Assembly: GCA_029782025.1 (NCBI GenBank)
Contig: JAKOVR010000119.1
Location: 62,001-126,000, forward strand
Source of the DNA: Actinomycetes bacterium
GTDB lineage: Bacteria; Actinomycetota; Acidimicrobiia; Acidimicrobiales; Acidimicrobilacustridaceae
Reading direction: 5' to 3'
Length of the DNA: 64,000 bases
The notes under the pieces were generated by a model. That model searched no databases. It worked only from the letters and a program-made list of their open reading frames with translations, and had not been told where the DNA came from. The first letter of the stretch is position 1, and each line of letters opens with the position of its first letter. Shown here one piece after another: positions 49,236 through 57,494 of the stretch. A program made the translations under genes and the position numbers.

Positions 49236-50708
49236 TCAGCCCCCGAGCGACGCCCGGAGCGCGGCCTTGTCGACCTTGCCGGCGGGCAGCACGGGGAGCG
49301 ACCGCCGGCGCACGATGCGCTCGGGGGTGGTGAAGCGGGCCGCCCCCTGCGCTTCGAACCAGCGGCGGCACTCGGCCAGGTCGAACCGGCCATCGGCCAC
49401 CACGAAGGCCACGACCCGCTCGCCGAGCACGTCGTGGGGCTCGCCGATCACGGCGGCCTGCCGCACCCGGGGGTGGGCTTCGAGGACGGCTTCGACCGCG
49501 CCGGCGCTGATGTTCTCCCCGCCCCGGATGATCACGTCCTTCTTGCGGCCGGTGATCGTGCACCATCCCCCGTCGGGGTCGACGGTGCCGAGGTCGCCGG
49601 TGCGGAACCACCCGCCCCGGGCGAACGCGCCCTCGTTGTGGGCCGGATCGACGTAGCCGGCGAAGAGCTCGGGCCCGCGCACCAGCACCTCGCCGTCGGC
49701 GGCGATGCGCACCTCGGTGTCGCCGGTGGGTCGCCCGTCGGTGTGGGCCGCGGGCCAGGGCGGGTCGCCGGCCGACGAGGTGGTCACGGTCGGGGCCTCG
49801 GTGGAGCCGTAGGACCGCTTGAACACGGCGCCGAACCGGGCGGTGGCGTCCTCGATGAAGGCCGGGGTGACCCCGGCCCCGCCGCTCGAGACCAGTCGCA
49901 GCGACCGCACCTTCGCCGCCGAGAAGGTCGACGCGCCGGCCATGGCCACGAAGAAGGTCGGGGGGCCGACCATGAACGAGACCTCGTGGTGCTCGATGAG
50001 GCCCAGGGCGTCGTCGGGGTCCCACCGGGCCTGGAGCACCGTGGACATGCCGACGAGGGCCGGGAGCAGGACGCCGTTGAGCAGCCCCGACACGTGGGCC
50101 AGCGGGGCGGGCATGAGCACGGTATCCCGCGGGGTCAACCCGTGCACGCCCGCCATCTGGACCGCCTTGGCCGCGAGCGTGCGGTGGGTGTGGAGCACGC
50201 CCTTCGGCGCGCCGGTGGAGCCGGCGGTGAACAGCACGACGGCCGGGTCGGTGGGGCGGGCGTGGGCCGCTCGGTGGGGGGCGGCCGTGGACCAGCGGCG
50301 CACCTCGGCCGCGTCGGTGACGCATCGTGGCGCGCCGAGCGACGCGGCCAGCGCCTCCCGTTCGGCCGCCGAGGCCCGGTGGTGGATCGGGGCGGCCACC
50401 AGCCCGAGCTGCCACGCCGCCCGGTAGAGCAACAGCGCCTCGACCGAGTTGGGGAGCTGCCACGCGACGGCGTCGCCCCGCCGGTACCCGTCGGCCCGCA
50501 GGCCGGTGGCCACGCGGGCGGCCAGGTCGTCGACGGCAGGTGAGCGGAGCGCATCGGGTCCCGCCACGACGGTGCCCGTCCGACGTCCCGTGAGCAACCG
50601 GTGGAGGTCGGGGGCGAGCCAGGGTCCGCCCGGGCGCCGGTACCGCCGGACCAGGTCCGGACCGGGCCGGTGGGTGGGGTGCACCCGGCGTGCGGCGGCG
50701 GTGCTCAC
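49236..50708 (-). CDS. AMP-forming acyl-CoA synthetase
   Basis: The 490-aa ANL-family ligase has an intact P-loop (LFTAGSTGAPKGV), GRKKDVIIRGGENIS, and the C-terminal catalytic Lys in LPAGKVDKAAL. It activates a carboxylic acid with ATP and CoA. It is the last gene of a four-gene minus-strand operon after the lipoate-ligase-like, SDR and alcohol dehydrogenase genes. The GTG start overlaps the dehydrogenase stop by 4 bp. Confidence 0.92.
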   Translation of the reverse strand: MSTAAARRVHPTHRPGPDLVRRYRRPGGPWLAPDLHRLLTGRRTGTVVAGPDALRSPAVDDLAARVATGLRADGYRRGDAVAWQLPNSVEALLLYRAAWQLGLVAAPIHHRASAAEREALAASLGAPRCVTDAAEVRRWSTAAPHRAAHARPTDPAVVLFTAGSTGAPKGVLHTHRTLAAKAVQMAGVHGLTPRDTVLMPAPLAHVSGLLNGVLLPALVGMSTVLQARWDPDDALGLIEHHEVSFMVGPPTFFVAMAGASTFSAAKVRSLRLVSSGGAGVTPAFIEDATARFGAVFKRSYGSTEAPTVTTSSAGDPPWPAAHTDGRPTGDTEVRIAADGEVLVRGPELFAGYVDPAHNEGAFARGGWFRTGDLGTVDPDGGWCTITGRKKDVIIRGGENISAGAVEAVLEAHPRVRQAAVIGEPHDVLGERVVAFVVADGRFDLAECRRWFEAQGAARFTTPERIVRRRSLPVLPAGKVDKAALRASLGG

Positions 50709-51943
50709 CGGAAGTCGAACGCCACCTTGATGGCGCCGGTGGTGCCCTGCTCGATCAGGGTGGTGAGGGCGTCGCGCCACTGGTCGAGACGGAAGGTGTG
50801 GGTGAGCATCCCGGTGAGGTCGATACGCCCGTCGCGGACGAGGTCGAGGTAGTGGGCGATGGCGTGCTGGCGGACCCCGTCGACCTCCTCCACCCCGAAG
50901 GCGTTGGACCCGACGAGCCGCAGCTCCTTGAAGTACCACGGCGTCCACTCGAAGCGGGCGGGCGAGGCCACGCCGAGCTGGACCATGGTGGCGCCGTGGG
51001 CCAACACCCGCAGCGCCACCTCGATGGTGGAGGGGTAGCCGACCGTGTCGTACACGACGTCGATGTGCCCGGGGTAGGCGACGGGGAGCCCGGCCCACGG
51101 GGCCCGCAGCGGCGCCCCGCTCCACGCCGCCAGCGCCTCGATCAGCGCCTCGCGGGGCTCCGGTTCGAACACCACGGCGCCGAGCCGCTCGGCCAGGGCC
51201 CGCTGGGCCGGGAACCGGGCGATGGTGGCCACCTCGACGTCGGGGTACAGGGCCCGGAGGATGGCGGTGGCGGTGGTGCCGAGGGCGCCGGCGCCGTAGA
51301 CCACGGCCCGCCCGCCGGGCGGCGGCGGGTTGCGCACGATGGCGTGGAGCGACACGGCGAAGGGATCGGCCAGGACCGCCACCTCGTCGGGGACGTCGTC
51401 GGGCACGGGGATGGCCATCAGCTGGTGGGCCGGGAGCAGGTCGGCGAACCCGCCGGTGGCGTCGGAGGAGTTGCCGGTGTGGATGCCGGGGGCGAGGCGG
51501 CCCTCGGTGAAGTTCCAGCAGGCCGAGTAGTCGCCGTGCTCGCAGGCCGGGCAGGGCGGCGATATCCCCCGTGGGCCGCACGACAGCCACGGGTTGAGCA
51601 CCACCCGGCGCCCCGGCTCGAGGCGGGGGTCGTCGACGGCCGGCCCGGCGGTCTCCACCGTGGCGACGACCTCGTGCCCCAGGACCTGGGGGAAGGAGAT
51701 GAACGCCGTCATCGGGTTGTCGTCGGCGTCGTCGAAATCCATGAGCATCTGCTTGGAGTCGGAGCCGCAGATGCCGGTGAGGCGGGTGCGCAGCACCAGC
51801 CAGTCGTCGCCGAGGAGCGCGGGGTCGGGACGGTCCTCGATCTTCATCGGCGTGGTGGCGAGGTGCTGCACCAGCCGGGGCGCGTCGGGGGGCGGGGCCG
51901 GGACGTCGGGGTCGGGGTCGGTGAGGAAGACCAGCGCCCGCAT
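50705..51943 (-). CDS. Zinc-dependent alcohol dehydrogenase (MDR family)
   Basis: The 412-aa protein has catalytic-zinc residues in GICGSDS and GHEVVATVE, a structural zinc-type Cys cluster (CPACEHGDYSAC), and a NAD motif VVYGAGALGTTA. It oxidises an alcohol or reduces an aldehyde. It shares one base with the SDR stop upstream (TGATG). The C-terminal region is complete. Confidence 0.9.
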   Translation of the reverse strand: MRALVFLTDPDPDVPAPPPDAPRLVQHLATTPMKIEDRPDPALLGDDWLVLRTRLTGICGSDSKQMLMDFDDADDNPMTAFISFPQVLGHEVVATVETAGPAVDDPRLEPGRRVVLNPWLSCGPRGISPPCPACEHGDYSACWNFTEGRLAPGIHTGNSSDATGGFADLLPAHQLMAIPVPDDVPDEVAVLADPFAVSLHAIVRNPPPPGGRAVVYGAGALGTTATAILRALYPDVEVATIARFPAQRALAERLGAVVFEPEPREALIEALAAWSGAPLRAPWAGLPVAYPGHIDVVYDTVGYPSTIEVALRVLAHGATMVQLGVASPARFEWTPWYFKELRLVGSNAFGVEEVDGVRQHAIAHYLDLVRDGRIDLTGMLTHTFRLDQWRDALTTLIEQGTTGAIKVAFDFR

Positions 51944-52746
51944 CAGGCCGGCCCGCCGTCGGGGTGCTTCACCATGGCCTCGGCCCCTTCGAGGTAGACG
52001 TCGATGTCGGAGGTCTTGAACACCGCGATGTCGCGCATGTCCGGAAGGTAGTGCTCGAACCGGTCGGACCCGAGGGCGGCGATGATGCCGTCGGCCACCG
52101 TCTCGGGCGGCTCGAGCGGGCCGTCGTAGTCGGGCGGGTCGTTGCCGTCGGCGTGCCAGATCTCGGTGTCGATGGCGCCGGGGATGATCAGGCGCACGCC
52201 GACGCCGGTGCGCCACAGGTCGAGGGCGAGGGATTCCGACCAGCCGCACAGGGCGAACTTCGAGGCGCAGTAGGCGGCCTCGCCGGGGATGCCGGCCCGG
52301 CCCCCGAAGCTCGAGACGTTCACGATCACGCCCCGGTCGCGGGTGAGCATGCGGGGGAGGACGGCAAGGGTCATTCGCACGGGGGAGTGGAAGTTGACGT
52401 CCATGGCCTGCCGGACCAGCTCGTCGTCGAGCGCCCGCACGTGGTGGCGCGACGGGATGGCGGCGTTGTTGACGAGCACGTCGAGCCGGCCGAACGCGTC
52501 CCACGCCTCCAGGGCCACGGCTTCGGCGGCGTCGAGGTCACCGAGGTCGACCGACCACGAGCGCGACTCGGGGGCGTGGACGCGGCAGCGTTCCAGCACC
52601 TCGGCCAGGCGGTCGGCCCGGCGGGCGACCAGGCCGACGGTGGCCCCGGCCTCGGCCAGGCGCACGGCCAGGGTGGCGCCGATCCCCGATGACGCACCGG
52701 TGACGAGCACCGCGCTGCCCGCGACCTCGATGGGGGTCTGGGCCAT
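51943..52746 (-). CDS. Short-chain dehydrogenase/reductase (SDR)
   Basis: The 267-aa SDR has VTGASSGIG, NNAAIPSRHH, and YCASKFA with the catalytic Tyr and Lys. GGAGAAAGGGGA upstream is a ribosome site. It probably acts on a hydroxyacyl or keto intermediate and lies in the same operon as the ligase and alcohol dehydrogenase. Confidence 0.9.
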   Translation of the reverse strand: MAQTPIEVAGSAVLVTGASSGIGATLAVRLAEAGATVGLVARRADRLAEVLERCRVHAPESRSWSVDLGDLDAAEAVALEAWDAFGRLDVLVNNAAIPSRHHVRALDDELVRQAMDVNFHSPVRMTLAVLPRMLTRDRGVIVNVSSFGGRAGIPGEAAYCASKFALCGWSESLALDLWRTGVGVRLIIPGAIDTEIWHADGNDPPDYDGPLEPPETVADGIIAALGSDRFEHYLPDMRDIAVFKTSDIDVYLEGAEAMVKHPDGGPA

Positions 52747-52766
52747 GGTCGTCCCCTTTCTCCGCG

Positions 52767-53903
52767 TCAGGACGCGGCGGCGATGGCGCCCTCGACGGCG
52801 GCGAGCAGGTCGTCGGTGGTGACACCGAGGGAGGCGTCGGCCTGCCGGACGTCGTCGGCCTCGAACACGGTCGAGAGCCGGCGCCGCAGCTCGGCCGGAT
52901 CGCCGGCCGCGGCCCCGACCAGCGCCTCGGCCGTGCGGTCGATGGCGTCGGCCGGGCTCACGTGCATGTCGCCGGCCAGCATGGCTGCGCTGATGGTGCC
53001 GTCGGGATCGATCGCCACCCCGGCCCGGCAGAGCTTGCGGCCCTTGTGGTTGGCGAAGCCGACGCGATGGCCGGCGGGCGCCTCGGCCCGGAACCGCTCC
53101 GAGGAGATGCGTCTGATCATCTCGTCGCCCCCGACCCGGCCCGATCCCTTGGCGATGCCCTTGCGCTCGCCGTCGGTGAGCTCGCTGCGGTCCAGCACGA
53201 CGCCGGCCTCGGACTCGAGGGCGGCCACCAGCGCGTCACGGAAGGCCTCGTAGGTGACCGGGTGCCCGACCACCTCCTCGGCCGTGCACACGTACTCGCG
53301 CAGATCCTTGACGATCTTGTCCTTGAACTTGTCGTCGGGGACGCGGGCGACGGCGAGGTACAGGTCGAGGTCGGGCGGGGCGAGGTTGAAGAACCCGCCC
53401 ACGGTCTGGGCCACCATCACGTCCTGGGCGGTGATGGCGCCGAGCTTGCGGCCGTGCCAGCGCAGGTCCGACGCCTTCTCGATCTCGACCTCGTGCAGGC
53501 CGAGGGTGTCGAGGGTGGCCCGCATCACGGGATGGAACCGGGCCAGCAGGGCGTCGAGGTCGGCGAACTGGGGGTAGGCCTCGCCCTTGGGGAAGAAGAA
53601 CCCCCACATGCAGGCGCATTCGGCCGCGTAGTAGGCGGTACCGCCGCCGTAGCTGTGGCGGCGGATGACCTGCACGCCCCGCGCCGCGCACTCGGCGAGG
53701 TCGAGGGTGGCGTCGACGTCGTCGAACCACCCGACGTTGAGGTGGGTCTGGCCCCACACGCTGGTCTGCGCGATCGGCGTGCCGTGCTCCATCACCGAGC
53801 GCAGCAGCACCGGCATCGTGGCCGCGTTCTCGAACGGGCCCTGGCGGTCGAGGTCGAGGTAGCGCCACACCTCGGGGGTGTGGCCGTCGGGGGCACCGGG
53901 CAT
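52767..53903 (-). CDS. Lipoate-protein ligase A-like protein
   Basis: The 378-aa protein belongs to the biotin/lipoate ligase fold: VIRRHSYGGGTAYYA corresponds to the RxSGGG lipoate-binding motif, and DLRWHGRKLGAIT to the conserved Lys region. A C-terminal domain of about 100 residues follows. It is the first gene of an acyl-CoA operon, which suggests it lipoylates a local enzyme or has changed substrate. Operator site 5 lies just upstream. The ATG at 53903 is 8 nt after minus-strand TAGGCT. Confidence 0.75.
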   Translation of the reverse strand: MPGAPDGHTPEVWRYLDLDRQGPFENAATMPVLLRSVMEHGTPIAQTSVWGQTHLNVGWFDDVDATLDLAECAARGVQVIRRHSYGGGTAYYAAECACMWGFFFPKGEAYPQFADLDALLARFHPVMRATLDTLGLHEVEIEKASDLRWHGRKLGAITAQDVMVAQTVGGFFNLAPPDLDLYLAVARVPDDKFKDKIVKDLREYVCTAEEVVGHPVTYEAFRDALVAALESEAGVVLDRSELTDGERKGIAKGSGRVGGDEMIRRISSERFRAEAPAGHRVGFANHKGRKLCRAGVAIDPDGTISAAMLAGDMHVSPADAIDRTAEALVGAAAGDPAELRRRLSTVFEADDVRQADASLGVTTDDLLAAVEGAIAAAS

Positions 53904-53911
53904 GGTGGGGG

Positions 53912-53953
53912 AGCCTAGCTGACACCCGTGTCAGCTTCGGGGGCCGGTAGGGT
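53912..53953. promoter_or_regulatory. Divergent promoter with palindrome CTGACACCCGTGTCAG (regulon site 5)
   Basis: The palindrome core is at 53919-53934, and 9-bp arms AGCTGACAC/GTGTCAGCT extend to 53917-53936. Minus-strand TAGGCT (53912-53917) starts 1 bp after the 16-bp core. Plus-strand TAGGGT (53948-53953) is 6 nt before the ATG at 53960. Confidence 0.72.
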
Positions 53954-53959
53954 CGAGCG

Positions 53960-54742
53960 ATGGAGGCGTTCCGGCTCGACGGCAGGGGAGCCCTGGTCAC
54001 CGGGGCGGCGCAAGGGATCGGCGCGGCGGTGGCCGAGGTGCTGGCCGCGGCCGGCGCGGCCGTCGCGCTCTGCGACCGCGACGCCGCCGGGCTCGACGCC
54101 GTCGCCGGCCGCATCGCCGCCGCCGGTGGGCAGGCCCACTGCGGCGTGCTCGACGTGCGGGACACCGATGCGGCGTCGACCTTCGTCGGCGAGGCGGCCG
54201 CCGAGCTCCGCGGTGTCCACGTGCTGGTGAACAACGCCGGGGGCGGGTTCCTGGCCCCGTTCCTCGACGTCCGCCCCAAGGGCGAGGCGGCGCTGATCGC
54301 CGAGAACTTCACCAGCGCCACCCACCTCATCCGGGCCACCGTCCCCCACCTCCGCGGCGCGGGCGGCGGCAGCATCGTCAACATCACGTCGATCGAGGCC
54401 CACCGCGCCGCTCCCGGCTTCGCAACCTACGCGGCGATGAAGGCGGCCCTGGCCAACCTCACCGCCAGCCTCGCCCTCGAGCTGGCGGCCGACGGCATCC
54501 GGGTCAACTGCGTGGCTCCCGACATGATCCCCACGCCGGGCATCGAGCCCGATCCGGCCCACCCGCTCCCCGTGTCGACGCCGCTGGCCGTCCGGGCCGA
54601 TCCGGTGGACGTGGCCCACGCCGTGCTGTTCCTCGCCGCCCCGGCCAGCCGGTTCGTCACCGGCACCACCATCCACGTCGACGGGGGCAACCTGGCCGCC
54701 GGCGGGTGGCGCCGTCAGCCCGACGGCACCTACGCGACCTGA
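53960..54742 (+). CDS. Short-chain dehydrogenase/reductase (SDR)
   Basis: The 260-aa SDR has VTGAAQGIG, NNAGGGF, and YAAMKAAL with catalytic Tyr/Lys. It resembles 3-oxoacyl reductase-type enzymes. It is divergent from the lipoate-ligase-like operon and shares operator site 5. The GGDEF/EAL gene follows after 25 bp with its own -10-like TAGGAT (54744-54749). Confidence 0.9.
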   Translation: MEAFRLDGRGALVTGAAQGIGAAVAEVLAAAGAAVALCDRDAAGLDAVAGRIAAAGGQAHCGVLDVRDTDAASTFVGEAAAELRGVHVLVNNAGGGFLAPFLDVRPKGEAALIAENFTSATHLIRATVPHLRGAGGGSIVNITSIEAHRAAPGFATYAAMKAALANLTASLALELAADGIRVNCVAPDMIPTPGIEPDPAHPLPVSTPLAVRADPVDVAHAVLFLAAPASRFVTGTTIHVDGGNLAAGGWRRQPDGTYAT

Positions 54743-54767
54743 GTAGGATGGTCCTCGCGGTTCGTGG

Positions 54768-57494
54768 GTGACGTCCCGAGCTGAGGGGGCCGCAGTGGCG
54801 AGCAAGGGCGACGGAGTCGAGTCCGGCGGGCGGATCCCGGTCACGCGCGCCGTCGAGCCCCTGGCCGACCCCGGCGGGCTGGCCCACCCGACCCCGGCGT
54901 TCGCCGAGACCCTTCGCCAACTCGTCCTGCACGGGGCCAGCCTCGGCGGCTCGGTGGAGCTCGGGCTCCGGGCGTTGTTCGCGCACCTCCCGATCGTGGT
55001 GTACGGCGTCGACGAGCACGGCGTGATGACGGCCTGCTTCGGCGGCGGGCTGGCCCGGTTGGGCCTCGATGACGACGAGCTGGTGGGGGTGCCGACCGAG
55101 GCCTTCGGCGAGCCGGCCGCGGCGCTGACCGAGCGGGTGCTCGGCGGGGAGCCGGCGTCGGCCCTCATCGAGGGCGACGGGGCGCTCGGGCCGTTCCGGT
55201 TCCAGTCCTTCGCCGCCCCGCTCGATGACGGCACCGGGTACCTGGCCGTGGCCATCGACGTCACCGACCAGGCCCTGGCCGAGTGGGCGGCCGCGGAGCA
55301 GAGCACGCGGCACCAGGCCACGCTCGCCGCGCTGCGCGGGAGCGAGGAGCGCTTCGAGACGGTGTCGCAGAACGTGCCCATCGGGGTGTTCCTCACCGAC
55401 ACCGATGGGCACGTCACCTACGCCAACCCCGAGCTGCTGCGCATCCTCGGGCGGTCCGACGCCGGGCTGGCCGAGGTGGAGAGCTTCCACTCGCTCATCC
55501 ACCCCGACGACCTGCCCGAAGCGGTGGTGGCGCTCGACCGCCACACCCGCTCGGGGGAGTCGGGCATCTTCCAGTGCCGGGTGCGCCGACCCGACGACGA
55601 CACCGTCAAGGTGCGGATCCGGCTCGTCACCCTCACCGACGACGACGGCGAGCGCGTGGGCATGGTCGGGAGCGTGGCCGACATCACCGAGTTCGTGGCC
55701 GCCGACGAGCGGCTGCGGGAGCGGGAGGAGCGCACCCGGGCCATCCTCGAGAACGCAGGCGAGGCCATCGTCAGCTTCGGCGAGGCCGGCGTGATCTTCG
55801 AGTTCAACGCTGCGGCGGAGCGCATGTTCGGGTACGACTCCGACGAGGTCATCGGTCGCATGGTGTGGACCGACCTGCTGGCCCAGCCGCACCGGGGCTA
55901 CTTCGAGACCCGGGTACGCGCCTATGTCGACGGCCACCGGGAATCCGTCGGGCTCGATCGCTCGGCCGAGCTGCAGGGTGTGCGCAAGGACGGCTCGCAC
56001 GTCCCGATGGAGGCGGCGCTCACCGAGGTGCGGGCGGGCGGCCAGCGCCTGTTCACCGCCATCATGCGCGATCTCACCGAACGCCAGATCCTCGAACGGG
56101 AGCTCGAGCGTCGCAGCACCTACGACGACCTCACCGGGCTCCCCAACCGGGTCCTGCTGTACGGCCAGCTCGAGATGGCGCTGGCCCGAGCCAACCGGCA
56201 CGACACCTCGGTGGCGGTGCTGTTCGTCGACATCGATCGCTTCAAGCTCGTCACCGAATCGCTCGGCCACCGGGCCGGCGACGAGCTCGTGGTGCAGGTG
56301 GCGCGGCGGCTCGAGGGCGCGGTGCCCGAGGACGCCGCCATCACCCGGTTCTCCTCCGACCAGTTCGTGATCTACGTGGAGGATCTCAGCACGATCAGCG
56401 AGGCCGTCGACGTGGCCTCCACCATCGTCGAAGCCATCAACGAGCCCTTCGAGGTCGCCGGCGACGAGGCCTTCGTGGGTGCGACGGTGGGCATCGCCTT
56501 CGCATCGAACGGCATGGGGACGGCCGAGACCCTGGTCAACAACGCCGGGGTGGCCATGAGCAGGGCCAAGGAGCACAGCGTCACCCGGTACGAGGTGTTC
56601 GACGCCGAGATGCGGGCCAAGGTCGACTCGATCCGACGGTTGGAGATCGCCATGCGGCACGGACTCGACCGCCACGAGTTCGAGCTGCACTACCAGCCCG
56701 TCGTCTGGCTCCACACCGGCGAGGTGCGCGGCGTCGAGGCCCTCGTGCGCTGGAACCACCCGCGCCTCGGCTTCCTCCCCCCGGGCGAGTTCATCTCGGT
56801 GGCCGAGGACAGCGGCCTCATCCTGCGCCTCGGCGAGTGGATCTTCGAGGAGGCGTGCCGGCAGCAGGCCATGTGGGCCCGGCAGTTCCCCGAGACCCCG
56901 CTGCTCATGTCGATCAACCTGAGCGGTCGCCAGCTCGTCCAGCCCGGCCTGGCCGAGCTGCTGCGGGCCGCCATCGCCCGCACCGGGGCCGACCCCCGCT
57001 CGATCGCCTGCGAGATCACCGAGACGATGATCCTCCACGACGTCGAGACCGCTGGGGCCACGCTCCACGAGCTGAAGCAGATCGGCGTCCGCCTCGCCCT
57101 CGACGACTTCGGCACCGGCTACTCGTCGCTCAGCTACCTGTGCCGGTTCCCGATCGACGTGCTGAAGATCGACCGCAGCTTCGTGAGCCAGCTCGGCACC
57201 GCCACCCCCGACGCCAGCATCGTGGAGATGGTGGTGAACCTGGCCCGGACCATGCAGCTCGACGTGATCGCCGAGGGGGTCGAGACCGAGATCCAGGTCC
57301 GTCACCTGAAGGCGCTCGGTTGCCCGCTGGCCCAGGGCTACCTGTTCTCCCGCCCCGTCACGGCGGCGGGGATCGAGGCCATGGTGATGGGCGTCGACCA
57401 CGACGGCCTGTTCGACGAGCTGGTCGACGACGAGGTGATCGACCTCGACCAGCTGCCGCCGGTGGCGTCGGCCGGTCAGCCCGAGCCGGGGTAG
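54768..57494 (+). CDS. PAS-GGDEF-EAL protein with degenerate GGDEF, probable c-di-GMP phosphodiesterase
   Basis: The 908-aa cytosolic sensor has about three PAS domains (residues 60-430), a GGDEF domain (445-600) and an EAL domain (620-870). In the GGDEF domain the active-site text is SSDQF instead of GGDEF, so cyclase activity is probably lost. In the EAL domain the metal and catalytic residues are present: EALVRW, NLSGRQL, ETM, DDFGTGYSS, KIDRSFV, EGVET. It probably breaks down c-di-GMP in response to a signal. A GTG at 54795, 5 nt after GAGGGGG, is a good alternative start. The end overlaps the convergent ligase by 19 bp. Confidence 0.9.
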   Translation: MTSRAEGAAVASKGDGVESGGRIPVTRAVEPLADPGGLAHPTPAFAETLRQLVLHGASLGGSVELGLRALFAHLPIVVYGVDEHGVMTACFGGGLARLGLDDDELVGVPTEAFGEPAAALTERVLGGEPASALIEGDGALGPFRFQSFAAPLDDGTGYLAVAIDVTDQALAEWAAAEQSTRHQATLAALRGSEERFETVSQNVPIGVFLTDTDGHVTYANPELLRILGRSDAGLAEVESFHSLIHPDDLPEAVVALDRHTRSGESGIFQCRVRRPDDDTVKVRIRLVTLTDDDGERVGMVGSVADITEFVAADERLREREERTRAILENAGEAIVSFGEAGVIFEFNAAAERMFGYDSDEVIGRMVWTDLLAQPHRGYFETRVRAYVDGHRESVGLDRSAELQGVRKDGSHVPMEAALTEVRAGGQRLFTAIMRDLTERQILERELERRSTYDDLTGLPNRVLLYGQLEMALARANRHDTSVAVLFVDIDRFKLVTESLGHRAGDELVVQVARRLEGAVPEDAAITRFSSDQFVIYVEDLSTISEAVDVASTIVEAINEPFEVAGDEAFVGATVGIAFASNGMGTAETLVNNAGVAMSRAKEHSVTRYEVFDAEMRAKVDSIRRLEIAMRHGLDRHEFELHYQPVVWLHTGEVRGVEALVRWNHPRLGFLPPGEFISVAEDSGLILRLGEWIFEEACRQQAMWARQFPETPLLMSINLSGRQLVQPGLAELLRAAIARTGADPRSIACEITETMILHDVETAGATLHELKQIGVRLALDDFGTGYSSLSYLCRFPIDVLKIDRSFVSQLGTATPDASIVEMVVNLARTMQLDVIAEGVETEIQVRHLKALGCPLAQGYLFSRPVTAAGIEAMVMGVDHDGLFDELVDDEVIDLDQLPPVASAGQPEPG

